Positions 43,587 through 52,355 of a DNA stretch of 64,000 nt are shown piece after piece. The position numbers and the translations under genes were made by a program. Source of the stretch: Ruania suaedae (GTDB lineage Bacteria > Actinomycetota > Actinomycetes > Actinomycetales > Beutenbergiaceae). The notes below the pieces were generated by a model. The model was not told the DNA's origin, searched no databases, and saw only the letters and a list, made by a program, of their open reading frames with translations. Location: positions 2,046,001 through 2,110,000 of the forward strand of contig NZ_CP088018.1 of the NCBI RefSeq assembly GCF_021049265.1, written 5' to 3'. Numbering within the stretch: the stretch's first letter is position 1; each line of letters opens with the position of its first letter.

Positions 43587-44474
43587 TCAGGCGCTCTTGG
43601 AGCGGCGGGACTTGCGGGCGGACTTCGCAGGAGCGGCCTTCTTGCCACCCTCCTCGGCGTCCTCCTCCTCGCGCTCGTCCGCGGCGGTCGCTGCGCTGCG
43701 GGAGCTGCGGCTCGCCTCCACGCTGCGGCGCAGCGCCTCCATCAGGTCGAGCACCTCGCCGGACTCCTCCTCGGCGGTCTCCTCGGCCGTGAAGCCCTCG
43801 CCCTGCTCGAGCTTGGCGTCGATGAGGGAGCGCAGCTGGATCTGATAGGCGTCCTCGTGCTCGGCGGGCACGAAGTCCTTCTCGTAGGCGGCCACCAGGG
43901 CGGCCGACATCTCCATCTCCTTGGCGCTGACCCTGACGTCGCCGCCCAGGCTCTCGAACTCGGGCGCGCGGATCTCGTCGGCCCACAGCAGGGTCTGCAG
44001 CATCAGCACGTCCCCCCGCACCCGCAGCGCCGCGAGCCTGGTCTTCTGCCGCAGGGTGAAGGAGACGATCGCGGTCCGGTCGGACTCCTCCAGGGTGCGG
44101 CGCAGCAGCACATAGGACTTCGCCGAGGTCGAGCCCGGGGCGAGGTAGTAGGCCGAGTCGAGCATGATCGGCTCGACCTGATCGGAGGGGACGAACTCGA
44201 GCACGTCGATCTCGCGGCTGCGCTCGGCCGGCAGCGTGGCGACGTCCTCGTCGCTGAGGACCACGGTCTGCTCCTCGCCCACGTACGCCTTGTCGATGTG
44301 CTCGTAGGGCACGATCTCGCCGCACTGCTCGCACCGGCGCTGGTAGCGGATGCGGCCGCCGTCGGCATCGTGCACCTGGTGCAGCTTCACATCGTGGCTC
44401 TCGGTGGCGCTGTAGACCGAGACCGGGACGTTGACCAGCCCGAAGGTGATCGAACCCTTCCAGATCGCCCTCAT
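43587..44474 (-). CDS. ku: non-homologous end-joining protein Ku
   Basis: 295 residues from ATG 44474 (MRAIWKGSITFGLVNVPVSV) with GGAGCGAGG upstream; a start six codons earlier is possible. The bacterial Ku core fills residues 1-250, including RYQRRCEQCGEIVPYEHIDKAY with a Cys pair. The C-terminal ~45 residues are Lys/Ala/Arg-rich (KKAAPAKSARKSRRSKSA), like the basic tails of other actinobacterial Ku proteins that help bind DNA and recruit LigD. Ku homodimers thread onto double-strand ends. Divergent from ligD. Confidence 0.96.
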   Translation of the reverse strand: MRAIWKGSITFGLVNVPVSVYSATESHDVKLHQVHDADGGRIRYQRRCEQCGEIVPYEHIDKAYVGEEQTVVLSDEDVATLPAERSREIDVLEFVPSDQVEPIMLDSAYYLAPGSTSAKSYVLLRRTLEESDRTAIVSFTLRQKTRLAALRVRGDVLMLQTLLWADEIRAPEFESLGGDVRVSAKEMEMSAALVAAYEKDFVPAEHEDAYQIQLRSLIDAKLEQGEGFTAEETAEEESGEVLDLMEALRRSVEASRSSRSAATAADEREEEDAEEGGKKAAPAKSARKSRRSKSA

Positions 44475-44503
44475 CCTCGCTCCTTCCTCCACCACCAGTA
44501 CAC

Positions 44504-44537
44504 ACGCGCGCGCCGCTGCGCGCCAGAGCGCGCGCGT
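44504..44537. repeat. alternating-CG dyad between ku and ligD
   Basis: ACGCGCGCGC (44504-44513) and GCGCGCGCGT (44528-44537) are perfect inverted repeats, each an alternating purine-pyrimidine run. The dyad occupies the middle of the 103-bp divergent ku-ligD promoter region. It can form a hairpin or a left-handed helix under supercoiling, or serve as an operator. Confidence 0.7.
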
Positions 44538-44577
44538 CCGGTCTCCCGCGACGGCGCCGATGCGTCACGATAGCCCC

Positions 44578-47070
44578 ATGACCGGCACGGAGACGATCAC
44601 CCAGGTCGACGGCCGGCGCCTGCGGCTGACCAACCTCGGCAAGGTCCTCTACCCGGCCACCGGGACCACCAAGGCCGACGTCGTGACCTACTACTCCCGG
44701 GTGGCGCCGGTGATGGTGCCCCACTGCGCCGGGCGTGCGGCCACCCGCAAGCGGTGGGTGAACGGCGTCGGCACGGCGGCCGAGCCCGGTCAGGTCTTCT
44801 TCACCAAGAACCTCGACTCCGGCACGCCGGACTGGGTGGCCCGCGCCGATCTGCAGCACTCCGACCACACCAACACCTACCCGCTGGTCAACGATCGCGC
44901 GACCCTGGTCTGGCTGGCCCAGATGGCCTCGCTCGAGGTGCACGTGCCGCAGTGGCGGTTCGACTCCGCCGGCCGGCCCCGCCACCCGGACCGGATCGTC
45001 TTCGACCTCGATCCCGGGCCGGGCGTCACGCTGCCCGAGGTGGCCGAGGTGGCGCGGTGGATCCGCACGGTGCTCGCCGGCCTCGGGTGGGACTGCGTGC
45101 CGGTCACCAGTGGCTCGAAGGGCATCCACCTGTACGCCCCGCTGGACGGCGCCCACGATGCCGGGCAGATCCGCGCCCTGGCCCGCGAGCTGGCCCTCAG
45201 CCTGGAGGCCGACCACCCCGACGTCGTCACGGCACAGATGGCGAAGCTGGCCCGGCCGGGCAAGGTGTTCATCGATTGGAGCCAGAACCACCCGAACAAG
45301 ACGACGGTGGCGCCCTATTCGATGCGCGGGCGCGAGACCCCGACGGTGGCCCTCCCCCGTACCTGGGCCGAGCTGGAGGACCCGGGGCTGCGGCAGCTGG
45401 AGATGGCCGAGGTGCTCGGACGCCTCGACGAGGGCGGGGAGGACCCGATGGCGGCGCTGGAGCTGGCGGCGCACGGCATCACGGCCGCCGACACCTCGGT
45501 GGTGGGCGGGGATGCGCTCGCGCCCTACCGGGGTATGCGTGCGCCGGACCGCACCCCCGAGCCGGTCCCCCGGAGCTCGCCGATGCCGGGCGGACCGCGG
45601 GTCTTCGTCATCCAGGAGCACCATGCCAGCCGGCTGCACTGGGACCTGCGGCTGGCCGACGACGGCGTGCTGGTCAGCTGGGCCGTGCCGAAGGGCATGC
45701 CGACCGATCCCACCCGGCAGCACCTGGCGGTCCAGACCGAGGACCACCCGATGGAGTACCTGACCTTCTCGGGCACGATCCCGCGCGGGGAGTACGGCGC
45801 CGGCGAGATGAGCATCTGGGACACCGGTAGCTATGAGGTGCTCAAGTGGCGGGCCGGCGCCGAGATCATCGTGGCCCTGACCGGACAGCCGGAGGGCGGA
45901 CTGGCCTCCACCACGGGACGCACCTCGACGTTCGCGCTCATCCACACCGGGGGCCGCTCCGACACCTCCGGGCAGGAGCGGCACTGGCTGCTGCACCTGA
46001 TGACGGGCCGGTCCCGCACCGAGAAGGCGGCGCGCGGCCGGCCCACGGCGGGCACTCAGGAGAGCACGGCGGCTCCCGCTGCCCCGGTACCGGCTCCCCC
46101 TGTGCAGGTCGCTCCCCCGCCGGCGCCGATGCTCGCCACCGGCGGGTCCGCTGCCGATGTCGGGCCCGACTGGTCGATGGAGATGAAGTGGGACGGCCAG
46201 CGCTGCGTGGCGCGTGTGGCCGACGGAGTCGTGCGGCTGTGGGCCCGCAGCGGGCGCGAGATCACCGGCGCGTATCCCGAGCTGGCCGAGCTCGCCGGCG
46301 CCGTCGGACCCGAGGCGGCGGTCCTGGACGGGGAGATCGTCGCGCTCGACGCCTCCGGCCGGCCCTCGTTCTCGTTGCTGCAGCCGCGGATGCAGGTGGG
46401 ACGGGATGCCGACGCCCGCGCGCTCGCCCAGCGCCGCCCGGTGCATCTGATGCTCTTCGACGTGCTCGAGGCCGGCGGGCGGGACGTGACGGGCGAACCG
46501 TACCTGCGCCGTCGGGAGATCCTCACCGGCCTGGTGCGGCCCACCAGGCGGATCCAGGTGCCGCCCGCCTTCGAGGGCGACCTCGAGGGGGCGATGGCCG
46601 CTAGCCGGCAGTGGGGCCTGGAGGGGGTGGTGGCCAAGCGGGCGGACGGGCTCTACCTGCCGGGGCGCCGCTCCAGCGGATGGGTCAAGCTCAAGCACAC
46701 CGAGTCCGTGGAGGTGGTGGTCGGCGGGTGGCGGCCCGGGCAGGGCGGTCGGTCCGGCTCGGTGGGCTCGCTGCTGCTGGGCGTGCGCTCCACCGGCGGC
46801 GGCTGGCGCTACGTGGGCCGGGTGGGGACGGGCTTCTCCGAGAAGGACGCGCGGGCGTGGGTGGACCGGTTCGCCGCGCAGGAGATCGCCGAGGCCCCGT
46901 TCGAGCAGGTCCCGGCCCTCGACGCCCGCGGGGCGCGGTGGCTGCGCCCGGAGCAGGTGGCCGAGGTGGAGTTCGGCGAGTGGTCGCCCGCGGGCCGGCT
47001 GCGCCATCCGCGGTGGCGGGGCTGGCGCTCCGACCTCGACGTCGGTGATCTGCGGCCGCCGCAGACCTGA
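44578..47070 (+). CDS. ligD: multifunctional NHEJ ligase LigD (POL-PE-LIG)
   Basis: 830 residues from ATG 44578. Domain order by motif: polymerase/primase (residues ~10-290; metal-binding D143/D145 in FDLDPGPG; TSGSKGIHLY), 3'-phosphoesterase (about 340-470; HHASRLHWDLRL with the catalytic His/Arg/His set, then DFMIPKG-like VSWAVPKGM), and ATP-dependent ligase (about 515-830; nucleophile Lys537 in MKWDGQR, DGEIVALD, GLEGVVAKR, GWVKLKH). This POL-PE-LIG order is that of Mycobacterium LigD. It fills, trims and seals Ku-bound breaks. Linker residues ~490-515 are Ala/Pro-rich. Confidence 0.97.
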   Translation: MTGTETITQVDGRRLRLTNLGKVLYPATGTTKADVVTYYSRVAPVMVPHCAGRAATRKRWVNGVGTAAEPGQVFFTKNLDSGTPDWVARADLQHSDHTNTYPLVNDRATLVWLAQMASLEVHVPQWRFDSAGRPRHPDRIVFDLDPGPGVTLPEVAEVARWIRTVLAGLGWDCVPVTSGSKGIHLYAPLDGAHDAGQIRALARELALSLEADHPDVVTAQMAKLARPGKVFIDWSQNHPNKTTVAPYSMRGRETPTVALPRTWAELEDPGLRQLEMAEVLGRLDEGGEDPMAALELAAHGITAADTSVVGGDALAPYRGMRAPDRTPEPVPRSSPMPGGPRVFVIQEHHASRLHWDLRLADDGVLVSWAVPKGMPTDPTRQHLAVQTEDHPMEYLTFSGTIPRGEYGAGEMSIWDTGSYEVLKWRAGAEIIVALTGQPEGGLASTTGRTSTFALIHTGGRSDTSGQERHWLLHLMTGRSRTEKAARGRPTAGTQESTAAPAAPVPAPPVQVAPPPAPMLATGGSAADVGPDWSMEMKWDGQRCVARVADGVVRLWARSGREITGAYPELAELAGAVGPEAAVLDGEIVALDASGRPSFSLLQPRMQVGRDADARALAQRRPVHLMLFDVLEAGGRDVTGEPYLRRREILTGLVRPTRRIQVPPAFEGDLEGAMAASRQWGLEGVVAKRADGLYLPGRRSSGWVKLKHTESVEVVVGGWRPGQGGRSGSVGSLLLGVRSTGGGWRYVGRVGTGFSEKDARAWVDRFAAQEIAEAPFEQVPALDARGARWLRPEQVAEVEFGEWSPAGRLRHPRWRGWRSDLDVGDLRPPQT

Positions 47071-47089
47071 CTCGCGGACCGCCCCGGAC

Positions 47090-48454
47090 TCAGGCGGCAT
47101 GGGTGAGATCGGACCGGGGCTGGAAGTCCAGCCGCACCGCGGGCGCGTGCCATCGGCCGGCCCGCAGGTCCGTGCGGCGCAGCACCGGGCGCAGGTGGCC
47201 GCGGCGGGCGAGGATCGAGCCGACGACGGCTGCCCCCACCAGCGGGCCGGCGGCGCAGGCCGCCAGGCCCCAGTGGGCGCCACCCAGTTCGATGACGGCG
47301 CCGATGATCAGGCCCGAGACCGCTTGGGCACCCATGTTGATGAGCACGTAGAGCGAGAGCACCCGTCCGCGCATCGCCGGGTCGGCGCTGGTCTGGACCA
47401 GGGTGTTGGACCGGGTCAGGTAGAGCAGGCAGGTCAGCCCCATCAGGTACAGCACGACCATGAACAGCCAGACCGCCCCGGCGGCGGCGGCGAGCAGCTG
47501 CAGCAGCCCAAGCGCGACCGCCCCGAGCACGAGCGTGCGCAGCCGTAGGCGCCGTGCCCGGCCGGCCAGCAGGGCGCCGGTGATGGAACCGAGCGCGAGG
47601 GTGGAGGTCAGCATCCCGTAGCCGCTCGCCCCGGCGCCGACGATCTCGTCGGCGTAGGCGGCGAGCACGGTGGCCATGTTGACCCCTGTCAGGGCCACGA
47701 AACCCACCAGCACGCAGGCCCACAGGATCTCCGGGTGGTGGCGCACGTGCGTCAACCCCTCACGCAGCTGCCCCTTGGCGCGGCGCGCACGCGGAGCCGG
47801 GAAGAGCTCGGAGCGGCGCATCGAGAAGATCAGCCCGGCGGCGATCACGCAGGCCAGGGCGTTGGCGATGAACGCCCAGCCGTTGCCGACCAGCGCGATC
47901 AGGCCGGCGGCGAAGGCGGGCCCGACCAGTGCGCCGAGCTGGAAGACGGAGGTGTTGACGCTGATGGCACGGCGCAGGTGCTCGGGCCCGGCGATCTCGT
48001 GCACGAAGGCCTGCCGGGCGGGGTTGTCGATGACGATCGTGAGCCCGCCCGCGAACGCGGCGAGCAGCACGTGCCACACCTGGACGGCACCCAGGAGCGT
48101 CAGCACGCCGAGCACGAGCGTGAACATCCCGAACAGCGTCTGGGTGACGATGAGGATGCGCCGGCGGTCGTAGCGGTCGGCGATGACGCCGCCGAAGAGA
48201 CCGAGCACGAGCATCGGGGCGAACTGCAGCGCGACCGTCAGGCCGACCAGGGCGGCCGAGCCACTGAGCTCGAGCACGAGCCAGTCCTGGACCACCCGGG
48301 AGGCCCAGCCACACGTGCTCGTCAGCGCCTGGCTGGTCACGTACTTGCGGTAGTTGCGCAGACCCAGGGCGGCGAACACCCCGGAGCGGGGCTTCGCGGC
48401 AGGTCGGACGGAGGGCGGGGCGGGCTGTGCCGGGCGCACGGAGGAGTCCTTCAC
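47090..48454 (-). CDS. MFS exporter (enterobactin-exporter-like MFS_3 group)
   Basis: 454 residues from GTG 48454; there is no good ribosome-binding site. Twelve hydrophobic segments, with the MFS A-motif GGVIADRYDRRRILIVTQ between helices 2 and 3 and QAFVHEIAGPEHLRRAISVN, a segment common in the EntS/MFS_3 group. It likely exports a small molecule. It is divergent from the LysR-type gene across a 185-bp region with a T-N11-A palindrome and is the obvious regulatory target. Confidence 0.87.
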   Translation of the reverse strand: MKDSSVRPAQPAPPSVRPAAKPRSGVFAALGLRNYRKYVTSQALTSTCGWASRVVQDWLVLELSGSAALVGLTVALQFAPMLVLGLFGGVIADRYDRRRILIVTQTLFGMFTLVLGVLTLLGAVQVWHVLLAAFAGGLTIVIDNPARQAFVHEIAGPEHLRRAISVNTSVFQLGALVGPAFAAGLIALVGNGWAFIANALACVIAAGLIFSMRRSELFPAPRARRAKGQLREGLTHVRHHPEILWACVLVGFVALTGVNMATVLAAYADEIVGAGASGYGMLTSTLALGSITGALLAGRARRLRLRTLVLGAVALGLLQLLAAAAGAVWLFMVVLYLMGLTCLLYLTRSNTLVQTSADPAMRGRVLSLYVLINMGAQAVSGLIIGAVIELGGAHWGLAACAAGPLVGAAVVGSILARRGHLRPVLRRTDLRAGRWHAPAVRLDFQPRSDLTHAA

Positions 48455-48574
48455 GAGGAGGGTGGGAGGTGGCGACCGCGATGCGGCCGGCGGGCGGCCC
48501 CCGCGGAGGAGGCGACATGTCCACCGTACGGACCTACGCCGTCATTAATCCACGACATACGACCTATAAGGGAC

Positions 48575-48589
48575 ATTGCGTAACGCAAT
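48575..48589. promoter_or_regulatory. LysR-type T-N11-A palindrome
   Basis: ATTGCGTAACGCAAT is a perfect 7-1-7 inverted repeat containing T-N11-A, the LysR box form. It lies between the divergent MFS and LysR genes, in a conspicuously AT-rich patch of an otherwise GC-rich region. Confidence 0.65.
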
Positions 48590-48639
48590 AGTTGGTCCTA
48601 CCGTGGTCGAATCGATACGAAGAGATGAGGGACGGTTCC

Positions 48640-49479
48640 GTGTTCGACCCGGTCCAGCTGCGCACATTCCTCACCCTGAGCGAGGTGCTGAGCTTCACCC
48701 ATGCCGCGCAGCGTCTGGGCATCAGTCAGCCCACGGTCAGCCAGCACGTGGCCCGGCTGGAGAAGGCGGCCAACCGGCGGCTGGTGATCCGCGACACCCA
48801 CGAGGTCACCCTCACCGACAACGGCCGCGCGATGGCCGGCTTCGCCCGCACGATCCTCGCCGCTCACGATCAGGCGAGCGCGTACTTCACCGGCTCGGCG
48901 ATGGCCGGCCGGCTGCGGTTCGGCGCCGCCGACGATCTCGCGCTGACCCAGCTGCCGCGCATCCTGCGCGAGTTCCGCCAGCTGCACCCGCGGATCACGA
49001 TGGAACTGACGATCTCCCAGTCCCAGGTGCTGCACCGGCGGTTGCTGGCCGGACATCTGGACCTGGTCTTCATCAAGCAGCTCCCGGACGAAACCAGCGG
49101 ACGACTGGTGCGGCGCGACCGGCTCGCCTGGGTCGGCCTGGAGAGCATGGAGCTGGCTCCGGGCGGCATCGTCCCCCTGATCACCTACCCGAACCCGAGC
49201 CCCTCCCGGAACACCGCGACCGGCGTGCTCGAGCGCGCCGGCCGGACCTGGCGGGTGACGTGCACGACGCGCGAGATCCACGGCGTGCTCGCGGCGGTGC
49301 GGGCCGGCCTGGGCGTGACGGTGATGGCCCAGAGCCTGGTGCCCGCCGATCTGGTGATCATGCCCGCCTCCTGCGGGCTGCCCGAGCTCGGGGACATCGA
49401 CATGACCCTGGTGGACAACCCGCGAGCGGCGCGGGAGCCGGTGGAGGCGCTGAGCTCGGCCATCCTCGGCCGGCACTGA
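48640..49479 (+). CDS. LysR-family transcriptional regulator
   Basis: 279 residues from GTG 48640 with GAGGG eight bases upstream; ATG 48625 would add five residues. N-terminal HTH: LRTFLTLSEVLSFTHAAQRL and ISQPTVSQHVARLEKAANRR. The effector domain contains LRFGAADDLALTQLPRILRE, typical of type 2 periplasmic-binding folds. The likely target is the divergent MFS gene; the ligand is unknown. Confidence 0.9.
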   Translation: MFDPVQLRTFLTLSEVLSFTHAAQRLGISQPTVSQHVARLEKAANRRLVIRDTHEVTLTDNGRAMAGFARTILAAHDQASAYFTGSAMAGRLRFGAADDLALTQLPRILREFRQLHPRITMELTISQSQVLHRRLLAGHLDLVFIKQLPDETSGRLVRRDRLAWVGLESMELAPGGIVPLITYPNPSPSRNTATGVLERAGRTWRVTCTTREIHGVLAAVRAGLGVTVMAQSLVPADLVIMPASCGLPELGDIDMTLVDNPRAAREPVEALSSAILGRH

Positions 49480-49484
49480 CCGGT

Positions 49485-49946
49485 TCAGTCGCCGGCCGAG
49501 CCCTCCGGCGCGCGGGGCCGCCGCTGCGCGGCCGACTGGACCACGTGGTCGATGAGCAGCCGGCCGAGGGTCAGCACCGCGAACGCGAGTGCACCGTAGA
49601 GCACCAGCTCCTTGAGGCCGAGCAGCACGTAGACCGCCCCGCCGTACCGCAGCTGGGAGAAGTCGGCGATGGCCGACAGCAGGCCGGCGAACGCCAGTGC
49701 GCCCGCGAGCAGGATCACCCCGATGAAGGCGGGTCGCGCGGTGGTGGCGATGGTGGAGACGGCGAAACTGGTGTCGAACAGGCCTGGGCGGCGGTTCGCC
49801 GGGTGCGGCGCGCCGGCGTAGCCGGTGGGCGGCCCGGATCCCGGCCGGCCCGGCCCTGGCTGCCCGTAGCCGGGTTGCCCGTAGGCCGGCGGCCCGTAGC
49901 CGGGCGGGTGATCACCGGGTGTGCCCGGCGGTGGTGGCTGTGTCAT
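49485..49946 (-). CDS. small Pro/Gly-rich membrane protein (DUF4282-like)
   Basis: 153 residues from ATG 49946 with GGGAGG upstream. Residues 1-55 are a GYGQPGYGQPGPGRP-type tail; then FDTSFAVSTIATTARPAFIGV and two hydrophobic segments (VILLAGALAFAGLLSAIADF, VLLGLKELVLYGALAFAVLTL), resembling DUF4282 proteins. It is a third tail-plus-membrane protein with the same low-complexity style as the genes at 1-1722. Function unknown. Confidence 0.8.
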   Translation of the reverse strand: MTQPPPPGTPGDHPPGYGPPAYGQPGYGQPGPGRPGSGPPTGYAGAPHPANRRPGLFDTSFAVSTIATTARPAFIGVILLAGALAFAGLLSAIADFSQLRYGGAVYVLLGLKELVLYGALAFAVLTLGRLLIDHVVQSAAQRRPRAPEGSAGD

Positions 49947-50026
49947 GCGTCGACCTCCCTCTGTCTCCCGCCACCCTAGCCTCGCGTCTGTATGCCCTGG
50001 CACCCACCATCGGCCAGGATGGGGGG

Positions 50027-50515
50027 ATGGACGCCACCGGATATCTGCGCAACGACGACTGCGGACTGGAGCTCGTCTTCGAGCGTGAGCTCGATGAACC
50101 CATCAAGGATGTGTGGGCCGCCTTCACCACTGCCGAGGGCACCACCGCCTGGATCGGGACGTGGTCGGGCGAGGACGTCGGCGAGGGCGGCACCGTCGAG
50201 TTCACCATGAACGCCGAGGAGAGCGCGGAGCCGGAGCAGGTCACCGTGCTCAACTGCCACCCGCCGCACCGCGTGCAGGTCGAGCTGGCGAGTGAGGCCG
50301 GCCTGTGGCGCCTGCGGGTGGACCTGCAGGAGGTCGACGGTCGCACTCACATCGTCTTCGCCCACCTCCTCGAGCAGGGCGAGGAGATCCGCACGATCGG
50401 GCCCGGATGGGACTACTACCTCGACCGGCTGGTGGCCGCACGCACCGGCGCCCCGATGCCGGACTGGGACGAGTACTGGCCCGCGCTCGCTGAGCACTAC
50501 CTGGAGCTGGGCTGA
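50027..50515 (+). CDS. SRPBCC-fold protein, AHSA1-like
   Basis: 162 residues from ATG 50027. Helix-grip fold of the Aha1/START type: GLELVFERELDEPIKDVWAA, then GTTAWIGTW, and the long C-terminal helix GWDYYLDRLVAAR. It binds hydrophobic ligands or chaperone partners in other systems; here no ligand can be deduced. Divergent from the DUF4282-like gene and convergent with the Rieske gene. Confidence 0.87.
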   Translation: MDATGYLRNDDCGLELVFERELDEPIKDVWAAFTTAEGTTAWIGTWSGEDVGEGGTVEFTMNAEESAEPEQVTVLNCHPPHRVQVELASEAGLWRLRVDLQEVDGRTHIVFAHLLEQGEEIRTIGPGWDYYLDRLVAARTGAPMPDWDEYWPALAEHYLELG

Positions 50516-50538
50516 CCGGCGGCAGGCTTCGCTTGTGC

Positions 50539-50943
50539 TCAGGCGGTGACGACGTTGCCGTTCTCGATCGCGACCGGCACCTCGGGCAGCGGGTCCTCGG
50601 CCGGCCCGTCGGTGGCCTCCCCGGTGGACTGGTCGAAGCGGGAGCCGTGGCACGGGCAGTACAGCTCGCCGTCCTGCGGACGCACCGAGCAGCCCTGGTG
50701 GGTGCAGATCGCCGAGAAGGCGTGCACCTCGTCCTCGGCCGTGCGCACCACCATGATCTCCGCACCTTCGGCCGTGGTGACCGCGGCCGCCTGCCCGACG
50801 GGGACCTCGCTGAGCGAGATCAGCACGGTGCCGGCGCCGACCTGATCGGGGTCGGGAGCCGCCTCGGAGCAGGCGGCGAGCGTGAGGGCCGCCGCCCCGG
50901 ACCCGGTGGCGATCAGGACCTGACGGCGGTTCGGGCAGCTCAT
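50539..50943 (-). CDS. Rieske [2Fe-2S] lipoprotein with twin-arginine signal
   Basis: 134 residues. Signal: NRRQVLIATGSGAAALTLAAC, a twin-arginine motif followed by a lipobox with Cys25, so the folded iron-sulfur protein would be exported by Tat and anchored to lipid. Cluster ligands: C80-x-H82 and C96-x-x-H99; C85 and C98 form the extra disulfide typical of high-potential Rieske proteins. Too small to be a full bc1 Rieske subunit; the redox partner is not in the window. Confidence 0.9.
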   Translation of the reverse strand: MSCPNRRQVLIATGSGAAALTLAACSEAAPDPDQVGAGTVLISLSEVPVGQAAAVTTAEGAEIMVVRTAEDEVHAFSAICTHQGCSVRPQDGELYCPCHGSRFDQSTGEATDGPAEDPLPEVPVAIENGNVVTA

Positions 50944-50969
50944 GAGCCCGAGGGTACCGGAGCCGGCCC

Positions 50970-51575
50970 TCAGCGCACCGGCGACTCCGCACAGATTCCC
51001 GCGATCGCCGTCCGGACGGTCTGATCGGCCAGGTGGCGCAGCTCCACGGCCGACGTGTGGCGCAACGGCCCGGAACTGGCGAGCAGCGCGAACCCGTGGA
51101 CGGCCGACCAGCAGGGCCACTCCGCACCATACCGGGCATGTTCGCTCAGCAGCCCGGCGCCGACCATCCCGTCCAGTGCCTCGGTGAGCAGCGCGAACGG
51201 CGGCGGCACCCGGTCGGGTGACCGGACGCCGTCGGGGGTGAAGAACGCGGCGAACCACCCGGGCTCGGCGCGGGCGAACTCGATGTACCCGATTCCGACC
51301 GCGTACAGCCGCTCCCAGGCGCGCCCGTCCTGCGCGGGCCAGTGCCGGAGCATCGCGGTCGCCATCCGCTCGTGCACGGCGGAGGAGACCGCGGCGAGCA
51401 GGTCCGGCCGGCCGGAGAAGTGGCGGTAGGCCGCGCTGGGCGTGACCCCGACGGAGCGGGTCGCCTCCCGGAGCGAGAGTGCTTCCGGCCCGCCGGCCCG
51501 CACCAGGGCCAATCCGGCTTCGACCAGGTCCGCGCGCAGGTTGCCGTGGTGGTAGGACGCCTGCTGGGCCGCCAT
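50970..51575 (-). CDS. TetR-family transcriptional regulator
   Basis: 201 residues. HTH: ALSLREATRSVGVTPSAAYR with the following HFSGRPDLLAAVS, a canonical TetR segment. The C-terminal part (WFAAFFTPDGV...) fits the WHG/TetR_C_13-like subgroup. It is divergent from the DUF899 gene with 78 bp between, containing an AT-rich dyad and a perfect TATAAT on its own strand (51640-51635). Confidence 0.9.
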   Translation of the reverse strand: MAAQQASYHHGNLRADLVEAGLALVRAGGPEALSLREATRSVGVTPSAAYRHFSGRPDLLAAVSSAVHERMATAMLRHWPAQDGRAWERLYAVGIGYIEFARAEPGWFAAFFTPDGVRSPDRVPPPFALLTEALDGMVGAGLLSEHARYGAEWPCWSAVHGFALLASSGPLRHTSAVELRHLADQTVRTAIAGICAESPVR

Positions 51576-51610
51576 CTCTTGTCCGCTCTCCGTTCGATGT
51601 CTACCATGTC

Positions 51611-51640
51611 AGCATCTGTGTTAACAGCGTTCACATTATA
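51611..51640. promoter_or_regulatory. AT-rich divergent promoter/operator between tetR and the DUF899 gene
   Basis: The region holds the palindrome TGTTAACA (51619-51626), an imperfect dyad around it, and TATAAT on the minus strand (51640-51635) suited to the tetR promoter. It is the probable TetR operator; the exact boundaries are unclear. Confidence 0.45.
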
Positions 51641-51653
51641 GGAGCTGAGTTCG

Positions 51654-52334
51654 ATGACGATGTCCCGCCCACCGGTGGTCCCGCACGACGAGTGGCGATC
51701 GGCGCTCGCTGACCTGCGTGCGCGGGAGAAGGCCGCGACCCGCGAGCTCGACGCGATCGCGGCGCAACGCAGGCGGCTTCCGATGGTCAAGCTTCCTGAG
51801 TACACGCTGGAGGCAGCCGACGGCCCGGTCCGGCTGGCCGAGCTCTTCGCGGGGAAGTCCCAGCTGATCACCTACCACCACATGTGGAACCCTGGCGCCG
51901 AGTGGCAGTGCCCCGGCTGCACCGGCTTCACCTCACAGTTCACGCGGCTGGAGTTCCTGGAGAACTACGACGCACGATTCGTGATCGTGACCCAGGGCCC
52001 GATCCAGGAAGCGCTCGCCTACGCGGACAAGGTCGGCAACCGGATGACCTGGTACTCCACCGCCGGCAGCGAGTTCGGGGCCGACATGGGCGCCGGCCCG
52101 GGCGAGGGTTTCGCGGTCAACGTGTTCCTGCGGGACGGTGACGACGTCTACCGCACCTGGCACACCGACGGGCGCGGCACCGAGCAGCTCTCCCACACCT
52201 TTCCGCTGATCGACCTGCTGCCCTATGGCCGGCAGGAGGAGTGGCAGGACTCCCCCGCCGGCTGGCCCCAGCGCCCCACCTACTCCGGCTGGACCGGGTC
52301 GGAGGAGATCGCCGCCGCGTACGGGCAGGCCTGA
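51654..52334 (+). CDS. DUF899 thioredoxin-like protein
   Basis: 226 residues with AGGAG eight bases upstream. DUF899 features: LPMVKLPEYTLEAADGPVRL, then YHHMWNPGAEWQCPGCTGFT with the C86-x-x-C89 pair in a thioredoxin-like fold, FVIVTQGPIQEA, and VFLRDGDDVYRTWHTDGRG. The activity of this family is uncharacterised; a redox role is inferred from the fold. TetR lies divergently and probably represses it. Confidence 0.88.
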   Translation: MTMSRPPVVPHDEWRSALADLRAREKAATRELDAIAAQRRRLPMVKLPEYTLEAADGPVRLAELFAGKSQLITYHHMWNPGAEWQCPGCTGFTSQFTRLEFLENYDARFVIVTQGPIQEALAYADKVGNRMTWYSTAGSEFGADMGAGPGEGFAVNVFLRDGDDVYRTWHTDGRGTEQLSHTFPLIDLLPYGRQEEWQDSPAGWPQRPTYSGWTGSEEIAAAYGQA

Positions 52335-52355
52335 TCTCCCGACGGCGGGGCGTGA

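Noticed and set aside
43417..47283. 1,288-codon open frame antisense to ligD and ku
   Set aside because: It has no domain, an Arg/Pro/His-rich translation, and it overlaps two well-supported genes in opposite orientations.
48541..48600. Treating the AT-rich LysR/MFS spacer as an insertion scar or mobile-element end
   Set aside because: There are no terminal inverted repeats, target duplications or transposase remnants; the palindrome explains the low GC better as a regulatory site.
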